A stretch of 64,000 nucleotides of DNA from an uncultured Bacteroidales bacterium (GTDB taxonomy: Bacteria; Bacteroidota; Bacteroidia; Bacteroidales; Bacteroidaceae), in NCBI GenBank assembly GCA_902779535.1, contig CACZBX010000007.1, forward strand, positions 27,031 to 91,030, given 5' to 3'. Of this stretch, positions 9,735-16,920 are shown one piece after another. The translations under genes and the position numbers were made by a program. How positions within the stretch are numbered: the first letter of the stretch is position 1; every line of letters begins with the position of its first letter. The notes under the pieces are model-generated. The model searched no databases and had not been told where the DNA came from. It saw only the letters and a program-made list of their open reading frames with translations.

Positions 9735-10853
9735 ATGAAAAAGATTCTATTAAGTTTATGTATGGGTGTCGTTTTATTCACCTCCTGTAACAGTGATGAT
9801 GATGAACCACAGATTATTGATGTACCAGTATCCGAGGGTGCTTATGTTATTGGTTCCGGCAATATGAGTGCCAGCATTAACGGTAACCTCACTTATTACG
9901 ATTACACATCGTTTACTGCTACACAAAACGCATTTGAGAAAGCAAACGGACAGAGTCTGGGATTAACGGCAAATGATGCAATCCGTTACGGTAGCAAATT
10001 CTATATCGTCGTTGATAATGAGCATACTGTATTCGTAACTGATGCCAATACATTGAGAGTGATCAGAGCGATCAACACGACAGAGTTGTTGGGTGAAGCC
10101 GATGGTGCTCATCCGCGCTGCATCACTGCATACGAAAACAACATCTACGTATCTACCTACGGTGGTTATGTTGCAGCCATTGATACTGTAAACTTCAACC
10201 TGACTAAGAAATATAAAGCAGGTTCCTACCCTGAAGGAATCATAGTCAGCAATGGCTATCTGTTTGTAGCAAACTCTGACTACGGTAATGGCAATGCTTC
10301 GATCTCACAAATCAATCTGACATCAGGACAAGACTCTCCGATTGTCAATACCAACATCCGTAATCCTCAGCAGTTAGCATTAGCTGGAAATGATTTGTAC
10401 TATCTCGACTATGGTCAGTATGGTCCTGCTCCTACTTATGCTCAAGAGCACGCCGGTGTTTATTGTATTTCAGGTACTGCTGTTAACCTTGTTATTCCTG
10501 ACGCTACCGGTTGGGGATGTGGTGGTACTAAGATCTTTACGTATAACTCTCCTTACGGAAGCAACCAAACCACATATTCAGTTTACGACCTATCAAACCA
10601 CAGCTTATCTAACTTCAATCCAGAGGGCATTGATAGTCCGGCTGCCATAGCTGTAGATCCAGTATCCGGAGATGTGTTCATCGCTTCATATCACCTGACA
10701 ACTTCTGACTGGGGTACTTGGGCTGATTATTATTCTCCAGGATATGTCAATGTTTACGACAACAGCGTATCTACGAAGAAAGATAACTTTGACTGTGGTG
10801 TAGGTCCTACAAGAATTGTATTCAACATTAGTACTTCGAAAGTAGAGTATTAA
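9735..10853 (+). CDS. btuG: Surface cobalamin-binding lipoprotein BtuG (beta-propeller)
   Basis: The lipobox ends at C18 (LFTSC) and is followed by NSDDDE, an acidic tail typical of surface-exported Bacteroides lipoproteins. The body is a YncE-like seven-bladed propeller with repeated blade motifs such as YNNIYVSTYGGYVAAIDT and PEGIIVSNGYLFVANS. Known BtuG proteins sit on top of BtuB, bind cobamides extremely tightly and hand them to the barrel. The gene begins 10 bases after btuB and ends 3 bases before btuF. Identity rests on this context plus the fold; ligand affinity is inferred from the family. Confidence 0.88.
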   Translation: MKKILLSLCMGVVLFTSCNSDDDEPQIIDVPVSEGAYVIGSGNMSASINGNLTYYDYTSFTATQNAFEKANGQSLGLTANDAIRYGSKFYIVVDNEHTVFVTDANTLRVIRAINTTELLGEADGAHPRCITAYENNIYVSTYGGYVAAIDTVNFNLTKKYKAGSYPEGIIVSNGYLFVANSDYGNGNASISQINLTSGQDSPIVNTNIRNPQQLALAGNDLYYLDYGQYGPAPTYAQEHAGVYCISGTAVNLVIPDATGWGCGGTKIFTYNSPYGSNQTTYSVYDLSNHSLSNFNPEGIDSPAAIAVDPVSGDVFIASYHLTTSDWGTWADYYSPGYVNVYDNSVSTKKDNFDCGVGPTRIVFNISTSKVEY

Positions 10854-10856
10854 TCG

Positions 10857-11975
10857 ATGCGTAACATTCTTATCATAGGATTTTGCATTGTATGGCTTTC
10901 TTCCTGCGGTGGGAAAATTACCAAACCGCAGGAAGGTGGCGATACGCTTACATTCAACTATGCGACCTTACTCCATGTCGTCAAGTATGAGGGGTATACC
11001 GTCGCAACGATATCTAATCCTTGGCGTGAAGGAAAGACTTTGCACACATACGTACTTGTGCCACGTAAGGATGAGCTACCTTCCGACCTTCCTTCAGGTA
11101 CGGTTATCCGCACTCCTATCCAACGTGCCACAGTCTTTACGACTGTTCACTGCTCACTGCTTACTACTTTTGGACTTGGTGAACGCATCGTTGGAGTGGC
11201 CGATCTAAAGTATATCAAGATTCCATACATCCATGAACAAGTAAAGAAAGGCTTCATTGCCGACTGTGGAAATGGATTAAGCCCGACTATCGAAAAAATC
11301 ATGGATATCAAACCGGATGCCATCATGCTCTCGCCTTTTGAAAATAGCGGAGGCTATGGAAAGGTAGAAGAGTTAGGAATCCCTCTCATCGAGTGTGCCG
11401 AATATATGGAGGTATCTCCTCTGGCACGTGCCGAGTGGATGAGATTCTACGGTCTACTCTTTGATGAATCGCATCAAGCCGACAGCCTCTTCAACGTAGT
11501 AAGTGCCCAATATCAAACCTTAAAGGCTTCTGCAAACAAGATGGGTGCAGGCCGTTCTGTCTTGATTGATAAGATGGTTGGCAGTGTATGGTATGTTCCG
11601 GGTGGACGTAGTACCATCGGACAGATGCTCAAGGATGCCGGTGGACAGTATGCCTGGGCAGAAGATGAGCATAGCGGGAGTCTATCGCTCCCATTCGAAA
11701 CAATTCTCGAACGAGCGGGTGATGCAGATGTATGGATGTACCGCTACAGCAGTGATCATCTGATGAACTACACCGAATTACTGAGCGAACATCGAGGATA
11801 TAATCAATTACAAGCTTTCAAACAACATAATGTCTATGGCTGTAATGTTGAGCAATCTCTCTTTTATGAAGAAGCTCCCTTCCGGCCAGACTATTTATTG
11901 TCAGATTTCATTCAAATTGTGCATCCTGAAACGACAGATTCCTTATCTTTGCGTTATTATCAGAAGTTGCAATGA
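10857..11975 (+). CDS. btuF: Cobalamin ABC transporter substrate-binding lipoprotein (BtuF-like)
   Basis: A lipobox at C17 (LSSC) anchors a type III helical-backbone periplasmic binding protein. The first lobe contains ERIVGVADLKYI, the linker helix follows KPDAIMLSPFENSGG, and the second lobe holds VPGGRSTIGQMLKDAGG, the pattern of metal-chelate and B12 binding proteins. It would carry cobamide from BtuB to BtuC. Its TGA overlaps the btuC ATG (ATGA), a strong sign of coupled translation. Cobalamin rather than heme or siderophore is inferred from the riboswitch and neighbours. Confidence 0.88.
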   Translation: MRNILIIGFCIVWLSSCGGKITKPQEGGDTLTFNYATLLHVVKYEGYTVATISNPWREGKTLHTYVLVPRKDELPSDLPSGTVIRTPIQRATVFTTVHCSLLTTFGLGERIVGVADLKYIKIPYIHEQVKKGFIADCGNGLSPTIEKIMDIKPDAIMLSPFENSGGYGKVEELGIPLIECAEYMEVSPLARAEWMRFYGLLFDESHQADSLFNVVSAQYQTLKASANKMGAGRSVLIDKMVGSVWYVPGGRSTIGQMLKDAGGQYAWAEDEHSGSLSLPFETILERAGDADVWMYRYSSDHLMNYTELLSEHRGYNQLQAFKQHNVYGCNVEQSLFYEEAPFRPDYLLSDFIQIVHPETTDSLSLRYYQKLQ

Positions 11976-12985
11976 AGAAAGCATCCATTCATTTCCTTTG
12001 GCTAAGCATCCTGATTGTGGTGCTCTTTTTCCTCAATCTCATCATGGGATCAGTCAAGATTCCGTTTGAAGAGGTCTTCCAAGTAATGACCGGCCACGAG
12101 GCATCAAAACCGAGTTGGCAGTTTATCATCATGGAGTCACGTCTTCCTCAAGCCTTGACAGCAATACTTTGTGGAGGAGCCCTGGCGGTGAGTGGTTTAC
12201 TCTTACAAACTGCATTCAAGAATCCGCTGGCAGGGCCGAGCATCTTCGGTATCAATAGTGGAGCAGGCTTAGGTGTAGCGTTGGTCATGCTACTCTTCGG
12301 TGGAAGTTTGTCGGTTGGCAGTGTCAGCATTTCCGGATTTGTTGCCATCCTTATCGCTGCTTTTGTCGGGGCGATGGCAGTAATGGCCTTGATTTTCTTT
12401 TTCTCGAATCTGGTTCGTAACAATGTAATGCTCCTTATTATCGGAATCATGATTGGATATATCTCCAACTCAGCCATCTCACTGCTTAATTTCTTTGCTA
12501 CCGATGAAGGAGTAAAATCGTACATGGTATGGGGAATGGGTAGTTTCGGAGGTGTCTCTTTACCTCACATGCCAATCTTTGCCAGCATCACGCTGTTAGG
12601 ACTTGTCGGTTCCATCATGTTGATAAAGCCACTGAATGCTTTGATGCTTGGCGACCAATATGCCGAAAACTTAGGCATTAACATTATCCGCACGCGCAAC
12701 TGGCTGCTGATTGTGACGGGTATCCTCACTGCCATTACCACTGCTTTTTGCGGTCCGATTGCGTTTATCGGACTTGCAGTACCACATATCGCCCGCCTGA
12801 TCTTTGTTACCGACAATCATCGGATTCTCATGCCTGGCACCATTCTTGCCGGTTCTGTGATAGCCCTCCTATGCAATCTGATCTGTTTCCTTCCAGGCGA
12901 AAACGGAGTTATTCCTCTGAATGCAGTAACTCCCCTAATCGGTGCACCCGTTATTATCTACGTCATAGCAAAAGGAAGGAAGTAG
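11972..12985 (+). CDS. btuC: Cobalamin ABC transporter permease (FecCD family)
   Basis: This 337-aa polytopic membrane protein has about ten hydrophobic helices and FecCD/BtuC signatures: ESRLPQALTAILCGGALAVSG near the N-terminus, NPLAGPSIFGINSGAG, and the late cytoplasmic segment FCGPIAFIGLAVPHIARL, which contacts the ATPase. It overlaps btuF by 4 bases. The ATPase gene btuD, usually next to btuC, is missing here: the next gene is an acyl-CoA ligase with its own promoter. Confidence 0.92.
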   Translation: MKKASIHFLWLSILIVVLFFLNLIMGSVKIPFEEVFQVMTGHEASKPSWQFIIMESRLPQALTAILCGGALAVSGLLLQTAFKNPLAGPSIFGINSGAGLGVALVMLLFGGSLSVGSVSISGFVAILIAAFVGAMAVMALIFFFSNLVRNNVMLLIIGIMIGYISNSAISLLNFFATDEGVKSYMVWGMGSFGGVSLPHMPIFASITLLGLVGSIMLIKPLNALMLGDQYAENLGINIIRTRNWLLIVTGILTAITTAFCGPIAFIGLAVPHIARLIFVTDNHRILMPGTILAGSVIALLCNLICFLPGENGVIPLNAVTPLIGAPVIIYVIAKGRK

Positions 12986-13024
12986 AAAATTTTATAAATA
13001 ATATTCAGAAAAGCAAATTTTTTC

Positions 13025-13033
13025 TATCTTTGC
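13025..13033 (+). promoter_or_regulatory. -7 element for the acyl-CoA ligase gene
   Basis: TATCTTTGC is an exact match to TAnnTTTG and sits 115 bases before the ATG. No TTTG was found at the -33 distance. It supports a transcript separate from the btu operon. Confidence 0.55.
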
Positions 13034-13147
13034 GTTAATCTGTAGATTTTCATCGCTTTGGGAATATTATATCAAAAGAATAAAATCAAATTACTTGAAT
13101 AATTTTACTCAAAGTGATACTAGAAAACAAATTAACGTAGCATAAAG

Positions 13148-14770
13148 ATGATGGAGCATTATCTGAAGAAATTAGAGGACACCGTCCGCAACCAATGGCA
13201 CCAAAAAGCACTCTGCGATTATAATGGAGATTCTTTTTCATATGCAGATATAGCAGCCAACGTAGAAAAGTTCAAGGTATTTTTAACAAATGCTGGAATA
13301 AAGAAGGGTGAGAAAATTGCTATATGTGCCCGAAATTCTGCACGATGGGCAATGACTTTCTGGGAAATCAATGTCAATGAATGTGTAGCAGTCCTTCTAT
13401 TGGCCGACTTCCATCCAAGCAGCGTTTCTACTTTCACTCATCACTCGGATAGTGTTCTTCTCTTTACAGATGAAGAGATATGGAATAAACTGAATCCTGA
13501 TGAGATGCCACTTCTCAAGGCAGCCATCAATGTAAAGAATGAGCAAATACTTTGGCATAGAGATCAAGTGGTTGCCGATGCGTGGATAAACCGCGATAAA
13601 GAATTTGCCCACAACTATCCATCGGGATTAACTCCAGAACAGATTAATTATCCCACCGACAACTGGAATGACCTGGCCATTATTAATTATACTTCAGGTA
13701 CGACAGGCAATCCGAAAGGTGTTATGCTTACCTATGGTGCCATTTCGGATACAGACGACTTCAGTAACAGCCATTTTCCCAATCAACCAGGAGAAACGAT
13801 TGTATCCATGTTGCCAATGGCTCACATGTATGGATTAGCGATTGAGTTTATCCACCCCAATATCGATGGCGTGACGGTCTATTTTTTAGGGAAGACACCA
13901 TCGCCCACAACACTTCTTAAGGCGATGCAAGAGGTAAAACCATATATGGTTGTAACGGTACCCCTTGTGATGGAAAAAATATATGATAAATCCATAAGGC
14001 CTATATTTGAAAAACACAAATGGATCTTTAATCTTCCATTCGTTAATAAAATCGTATTCCGAACAATTCGCAAAAAACTCATTGATGCATTCGGAGGGAA
14101 AGTGCGCTGTTTCATTATGGGTGGTGCTGCCCTCAAGCCAGAAGTTGAACATTGTTTTCGCAAGATTCACCTGCCATTTACCGTTGGTTATGGTATGACG
14201 GAAGCATGCCCACTGTTAGGCTGGGAATGGTGGACAAAGTTTGTACCAGGATCGTGTGGAAAACCTGTTCACGAGATTAGAATAGATTCCGAGGATCCCC
14301 AAAAAATCGCAGGAGAGATCCAGGCACGAGGACAAAATCTTACAATCGGCTATTACAAAAATCCTGAGGCAAACGCTTCGGCATTCACGGATGACGGATG
14401 GTTCCGCACCGGCGACTTAGGTTTGATGGACAAAGAGGGTAATATCTTCATAAGAGGTCGTATCAAATCTATGATTTTAAATTCAAACGGACAGAATATC
14501 TATCCTGAAGAGGTGGAAGCTGTTCTATCCAGTTGTCCATATGTAAGCGAATCTGTTGTCGTAGATCGTAACGGGAAAGTGGTAGCTCTCGTTTATCCGG
14601 AGATTCCTGAAGACTTGGATAAAGAAACGATATCTGAAATTCCAGAACTAATCCGTATTACAGCCAACAAATCACTGCCTGCTTATAGTCATATAACCAA
14701 GGTAGAACTGGTTGACCAACCTTTCGAGAAAACGCCTAAGATGAGTATTAAACGCTTTTTGTATAGCTAA
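13148..14770 (+). CDS. AMP-binding long-chain acyl-CoA/acyl-acid ligase
   Basis: This 540-aa ANL-superfamily adenylating enzyme carries the P-loop-like motif YTSGTTGNPKG (181-191), the adenine-binding region GYGMTEACPLLG (about 345), the WFRTGDLG aspartate motif (about 418) and the hinge/lysine region IKSMILNSNGQNIYPEE. It activates a carboxylic acid as acyl-AMP and then as a thioester, in the cytoplasm or at the membrane. The motifs resemble FadD-like ligases of Bacteroidetes. The substrate is unknown. An ATG follows the chosen ATG directly and could also be used. It is a single-gene unit. Confidence 0.87.
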   Translation: MMEHYLKKLEDTVRNQWHQKALCDYNGDSFSYADIAANVEKFKVFLTNAGIKKGEKIAICARNSARWAMTFWEINVNECVAVLLLADFHPSSVSTFTHHSDSVLLFTDEEIWNKLNPDEMPLLKAAINVKNEQILWHRDQVVADAWINRDKEFAHNYPSGLTPEQINYPTDNWNDLAIINYTSGTTGNPKGVMLTYGAISDTDDFSNSHFPNQPGETIVSMLPMAHMYGLAIEFIHPNIDGVTVYFLGKTPSPTTLLKAMQEVKPYMVVTVPLVMEKIYDKSIRPIFEKHKWIFNLPFVNKIVFRTIRKKLIDAFGGKVRCFIMGGAALKPEVEHCFRKIHLPFTVGYGMTEACPLLGWEWWTKFVPGSCGKPVHEIRIDSEDPQKIAGEIQARGQNLTIGYYKNPEANASAFTDDGWFRTGDLGLMDKEGNIFIRGRIKSMILNSNGQNIYPEEVEAVLSSCPYVSESVVVDRNGKVVALVYPEIPEDLDKETISEIPELIRITANKSLPAYSHITKVELVDQPFEKTPKMSIKRFLYS

Positions 14771-14833
14771 AAGCCTAATACCATCATTATAATCTCATAG
14801 GAATAGTGTGTCTATTCTCATAAGGGGAATACT

Positions 14834-16030
14834 TTACCTGAAAAAGTGGAAGAAACCCTTTTTCTTGGGCTTGATATTTTCTTTTGGGGAAGTGTCGGCC
14901 ACTGATTCCTCTTCCACTTTATAGATTTTGGTCAACAATTCAATCACTTTTGACCATGCTCCTGTACCTACACGTTGAGGTATCTCTGCCAATAATACAG
15001 GGAAATTCTTCAATGCTGAGATCATAGCATCCTTACGTACATACGCTCCCTTCACTCCTTTTAGCTCCTTCGCTCCTTTCTTGAGATAAGAACGGGTGAC
15101 ATAACCTATTCTTAATGTCATAATCGTATTGGCAATACCGTCAAGTATAGAGTCAATGGCGAAACCAGGAATCTTAATGCTCTTCATAATCTTGGTGAAA
15201 TCAACATTTCCGATGTTGACATCGGCTAAATCGAATGCTGCCAAATCCATGTCCGAGATATCAATATCCATTCCGTCCACCGCAGATGCGTCTAAATCTG
15301 TAACACTATCCAAACCATCAGCCACACCATCGGCAGCATCGGTTAACTTTATTTCGATACCATCAGTATCAATAGCGCCCGACACGAAATAGCTGAAGAA
15401 AGAAGCAATCAATATGCGACCATATTGCTTCACAAGCTGTGCTTTTGTAGGCCTGAATCCCGAAGCACGGACGATATCGTCAATCATTCGATAGTTCAAG
15501 ATAAGCGTAGTCAACGCATCAAATCTGTCACTTTGGGAAATAGCGGTGACAATAAAAACTTTCGAACTGTAGTTCATGATTCTACGATCGACACCTTTCA
15601 GACGGATGTCAAGTTCTTGCTGCAAAAAAGACTTTAGGTCGTCAATATTATCATCCTTTTTAATCTGCGCTAATTGCTTGCTCAAAGCTGCCTGATGCAG
15701 TTCTCTCTTGCTTTCAGGGAGATAATAGCAATTATCACAAATACGATTGGCAAAAGAAAACAGTCTTTTCTTATACACATCGTCAGATACGTTCTCTCCT
15801 TGCTCCTCAATTGCTAATACAGGAAACTCTGGAGTGGTATAAATCCTGTACATTGGATAAAGGACTAGATAGAGCAATAAGGCGAAAAGGACAATATAGA
15901 AGAAATATTCCAAATATGGAACTCCTATCACTGCTGTTATCTTCTCTCCGATCGTTATGACATTTCCTAGAATCACAATAACAGTGATGACTATAAACAG
16001 TATTGTAATAAGAATAAGTGTCTTCTTCAT
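14834..16030 (-). CDS. DUF697-like membrane protein with pentapeptide-like insert
   Basis: Two N-terminal transmembrane helices (about 5-25 and 38-60) are followed by a soluble helical region (70-180; cysteines in RICDNCYYLP), an amphipathic segment (205-220) and a second helical part (285-375) with glycine-rich helices like the DUF697/YcjF family. Between the halves, residues 251-280 form a run of five-residue units of the type x-D/N-I/L/F-x-x, for example MDLAA FDLAD VNIGN VDFTK, a pentapeptide-repeat-like pattern. The C-terminus is basic (KPKKKGFFHFFR). Function is unknown. The family name is a moderate-confidence reading of the helical core. Confidence 0.7.
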   Translation of the reverse strand: MKKTLILITILFIVITVIVILGNVITIGEKITAVIGVPYLEYFFYIVLFALLLYLVLYPMYRIYTTPEFPVLAIEEQGENVSDDVYKKRLFSFANRICDNCYYLPESKRELHQAALSKQLAQIKKDDNIDDLKSFLQQELDIRLKGVDRRIMNYSSKVFIVTAISQSDRFDALTTLILNYRMIDDIVRASGFRPTKAQLVKQYGRILIASFFSYFVSGAIDTDGIEIKLTDAADGVADGLDSVTDLDASAVDGMDIDISDMDLAAFDLADVNIGNVDFTKIMKSIKIPGFAIDSILDGIANTIMTLRIGYVTRSYLKKGAKELKGVKGAYVRKDAMISALKNFPVLLAEIPQRVGTGAWSKVIELLTKIYKVEEESVADTSPKENIKPKKKGFFHFFR

Positions 16031-16079
16031 AGCTGATATAATAATGATATTATTACTATTTGTGCAATTTTTTCGTTCC

Positions 16080-16469
16080 TCAACGTTCGTACAATTCTAT
16101 TGGTAGTCCATCCGGATCTTTAAAGAAGAGAAAACGACGTTGAGTCAATTCATCTATCCGAATAGGCTCATATTCCACCCCTAACCGTTCCAGTTCTTTT
16201 CTCTCTTCGTCCAAGTTATCAACCTCAAAAGCGAGATGACGTAGTCCGGCAGCCTCAGGTTGTGTAAGTCGGGACGGTGGAGATGGGAATGAAAAGAGCT
16301 CGATAACATAGTTCTCACCCAAAGCCAAATCCGTTTTATACGACTGCCGTGCCTCCCGATAATGTTCCGACAACACACGAAAACCAAGAACACGGGTATA
16401 AAAGTCCAAACTACGCTGATAATCCGAACAAATAATAGCAATGTGATGTACTCTGTTCAAATGCAACAT
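16080..16469 (-). CDS. gloA2: VOC-family metalloenzyme, YaeR/GloA2-like
   Basis: This 129-aa single-domain vicinal-oxygen-chelate protein closely follows the YaeR pattern: VHHIAIICSDYQRSLDFYT at the start, YVIELFSFPSPP in the middle, GLRHLAFEVDNLDEE, and DPDGLPIELYE at the end. Histidine and glutamate at the conserved positions would bind a divalent metal. Relatives are glyoxalase-like enzymes of uncertain substrate. The ATG at 16469 is preferred over a frame reaching 16571: it begins at the family's conserved MLHLNRVHH start, and a TATCTTTG box lies at 16499-16506 between the two candidate starts. Confidence 0.88.
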   Translation of the reverse strand: MLHLNRVHHIAIICSDYQRSLDFYTRVLGFRVLSEHYREARQSYKTDLALGENYVIELFSFPSPPSRLTQPEAAGLRHLAFEVDNLDEERKELERLGVEYEPIRIDELTQRRFLFFKDPDGLPIELYER

Positions 16470-16498
16470 AATCTTTATTGCTGAATGTTTTATCTCTA

Positions 16499-16506
16499 CA
16501 AAGATA
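16499..16506 (-). promoter_or_regulatory. -7 element of the gloA2-like gene
   Basis: The lower strand reads TATCTTTG, placing the start of transcription about 20 bases before the ATG at 16469. It rules out the longer start codon at 16571 for this gene. Confidence 0.5.
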
Positions 16507-16515
16507 TAAAAAGAT

Positions 16516-16869
16516 ATGAATAAACACACCGAACTGTTGGGAGCAAGCGCTGCTCTCCTACTCAATGCCACAAAGTTCTTAGCAGGAATAGATCACCAGA
16601 CGAAGTTGATTCCACAAAACATGATTGTGCCTATTCAGCATATGAAAACATCTATGTTGCATGGTAAGAATCCACGCTTGCACACCGATGAGGTATTGGT
16701 TGCTCTCGCCGTTTTAAGCGAACATGATGACAACTGCCGCAAAGCACTTGAAGCACTACCATTGCTCGATGGTTGCCAGGTTCATGCAACAGTCATGTTG
16801 AGTGAGGTTGATCGTAAGATCTTTAAGAAGTTGGGCTGCGGGCTGACTTACGATCCTGTTAGAAAATAA
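16516..16869 (+). CDS. Stand-alone C-terminal fragment of a DUF1846 protein
   Basis: The 117 residues match, from memory, the last quarter of DUF1846 proteins (normally about 490-500 aa): LLGASAALLLNATKFLAGI, then NPRLHTDEVLVALAVLS, LLDGCQVHATVMLSEVD and KIFKKLGCGLTYDP. The first three quarters, including the presumed nucleotide-binding part, are absent; the sequence upstream is the oppositely oriented VOC gene. It keeps a start codon and an intact frame, so it may be expressed, but it is best read as a truncated relic. A perfect terminator follows. Confidence 0.75.
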   Translation: MNKHTELLGASAALLLNATKFLAGIDHQTKLIPQNMIVPIQHMKTSMLHGKNPRLHTDEVLVALAVLSEHDDNCRKALEALPLLDGCQVHATVMLSEVDRKIFKKLGCGLTYDPVRK

Positions 16870-16888
16870 GGAAATCAAAGATAATAAG

Positions 16889-16914
16889 AGAGGGAACTCA
16901 AATGAGTTCCCTCT
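16889..16914. terminator. Bidirectional intrinsic terminator
   Basis: The 12-bp stem AGAGGGAACTCA / TGAGTTCCCTCT with a two-base loop is followed rightward by TCTTTTTTATTT. It separates the DUF1846 fragment from the converging GH2 gene, whose stop codon is 7 bases away. Confidence 0.85.
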
Positions 16915-16920
16915 TCTTTT

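Noticed and set aside
9735-10853. BtuG gene as a generic YncE/quinoprotein propeller
   Set aside because: The surface-lipoprotein signal and its position between btuB and btuF under a cobalamin riboswitch make BtuG the better reading.
14801-14818. GAATAG-TGTGT-CTATTC as a terminator between the acyl-CoA ligase and DUF697-like genes
   Set aside because: Only 6 bp, AT-rich, with no T run on either side; too weak to list.
16470-16571. N-terminal extension of the gloA2-like protein
   Set aside because: It contains the probable -7 box, overlaps the divergent gene and is not part of the family's sequence.
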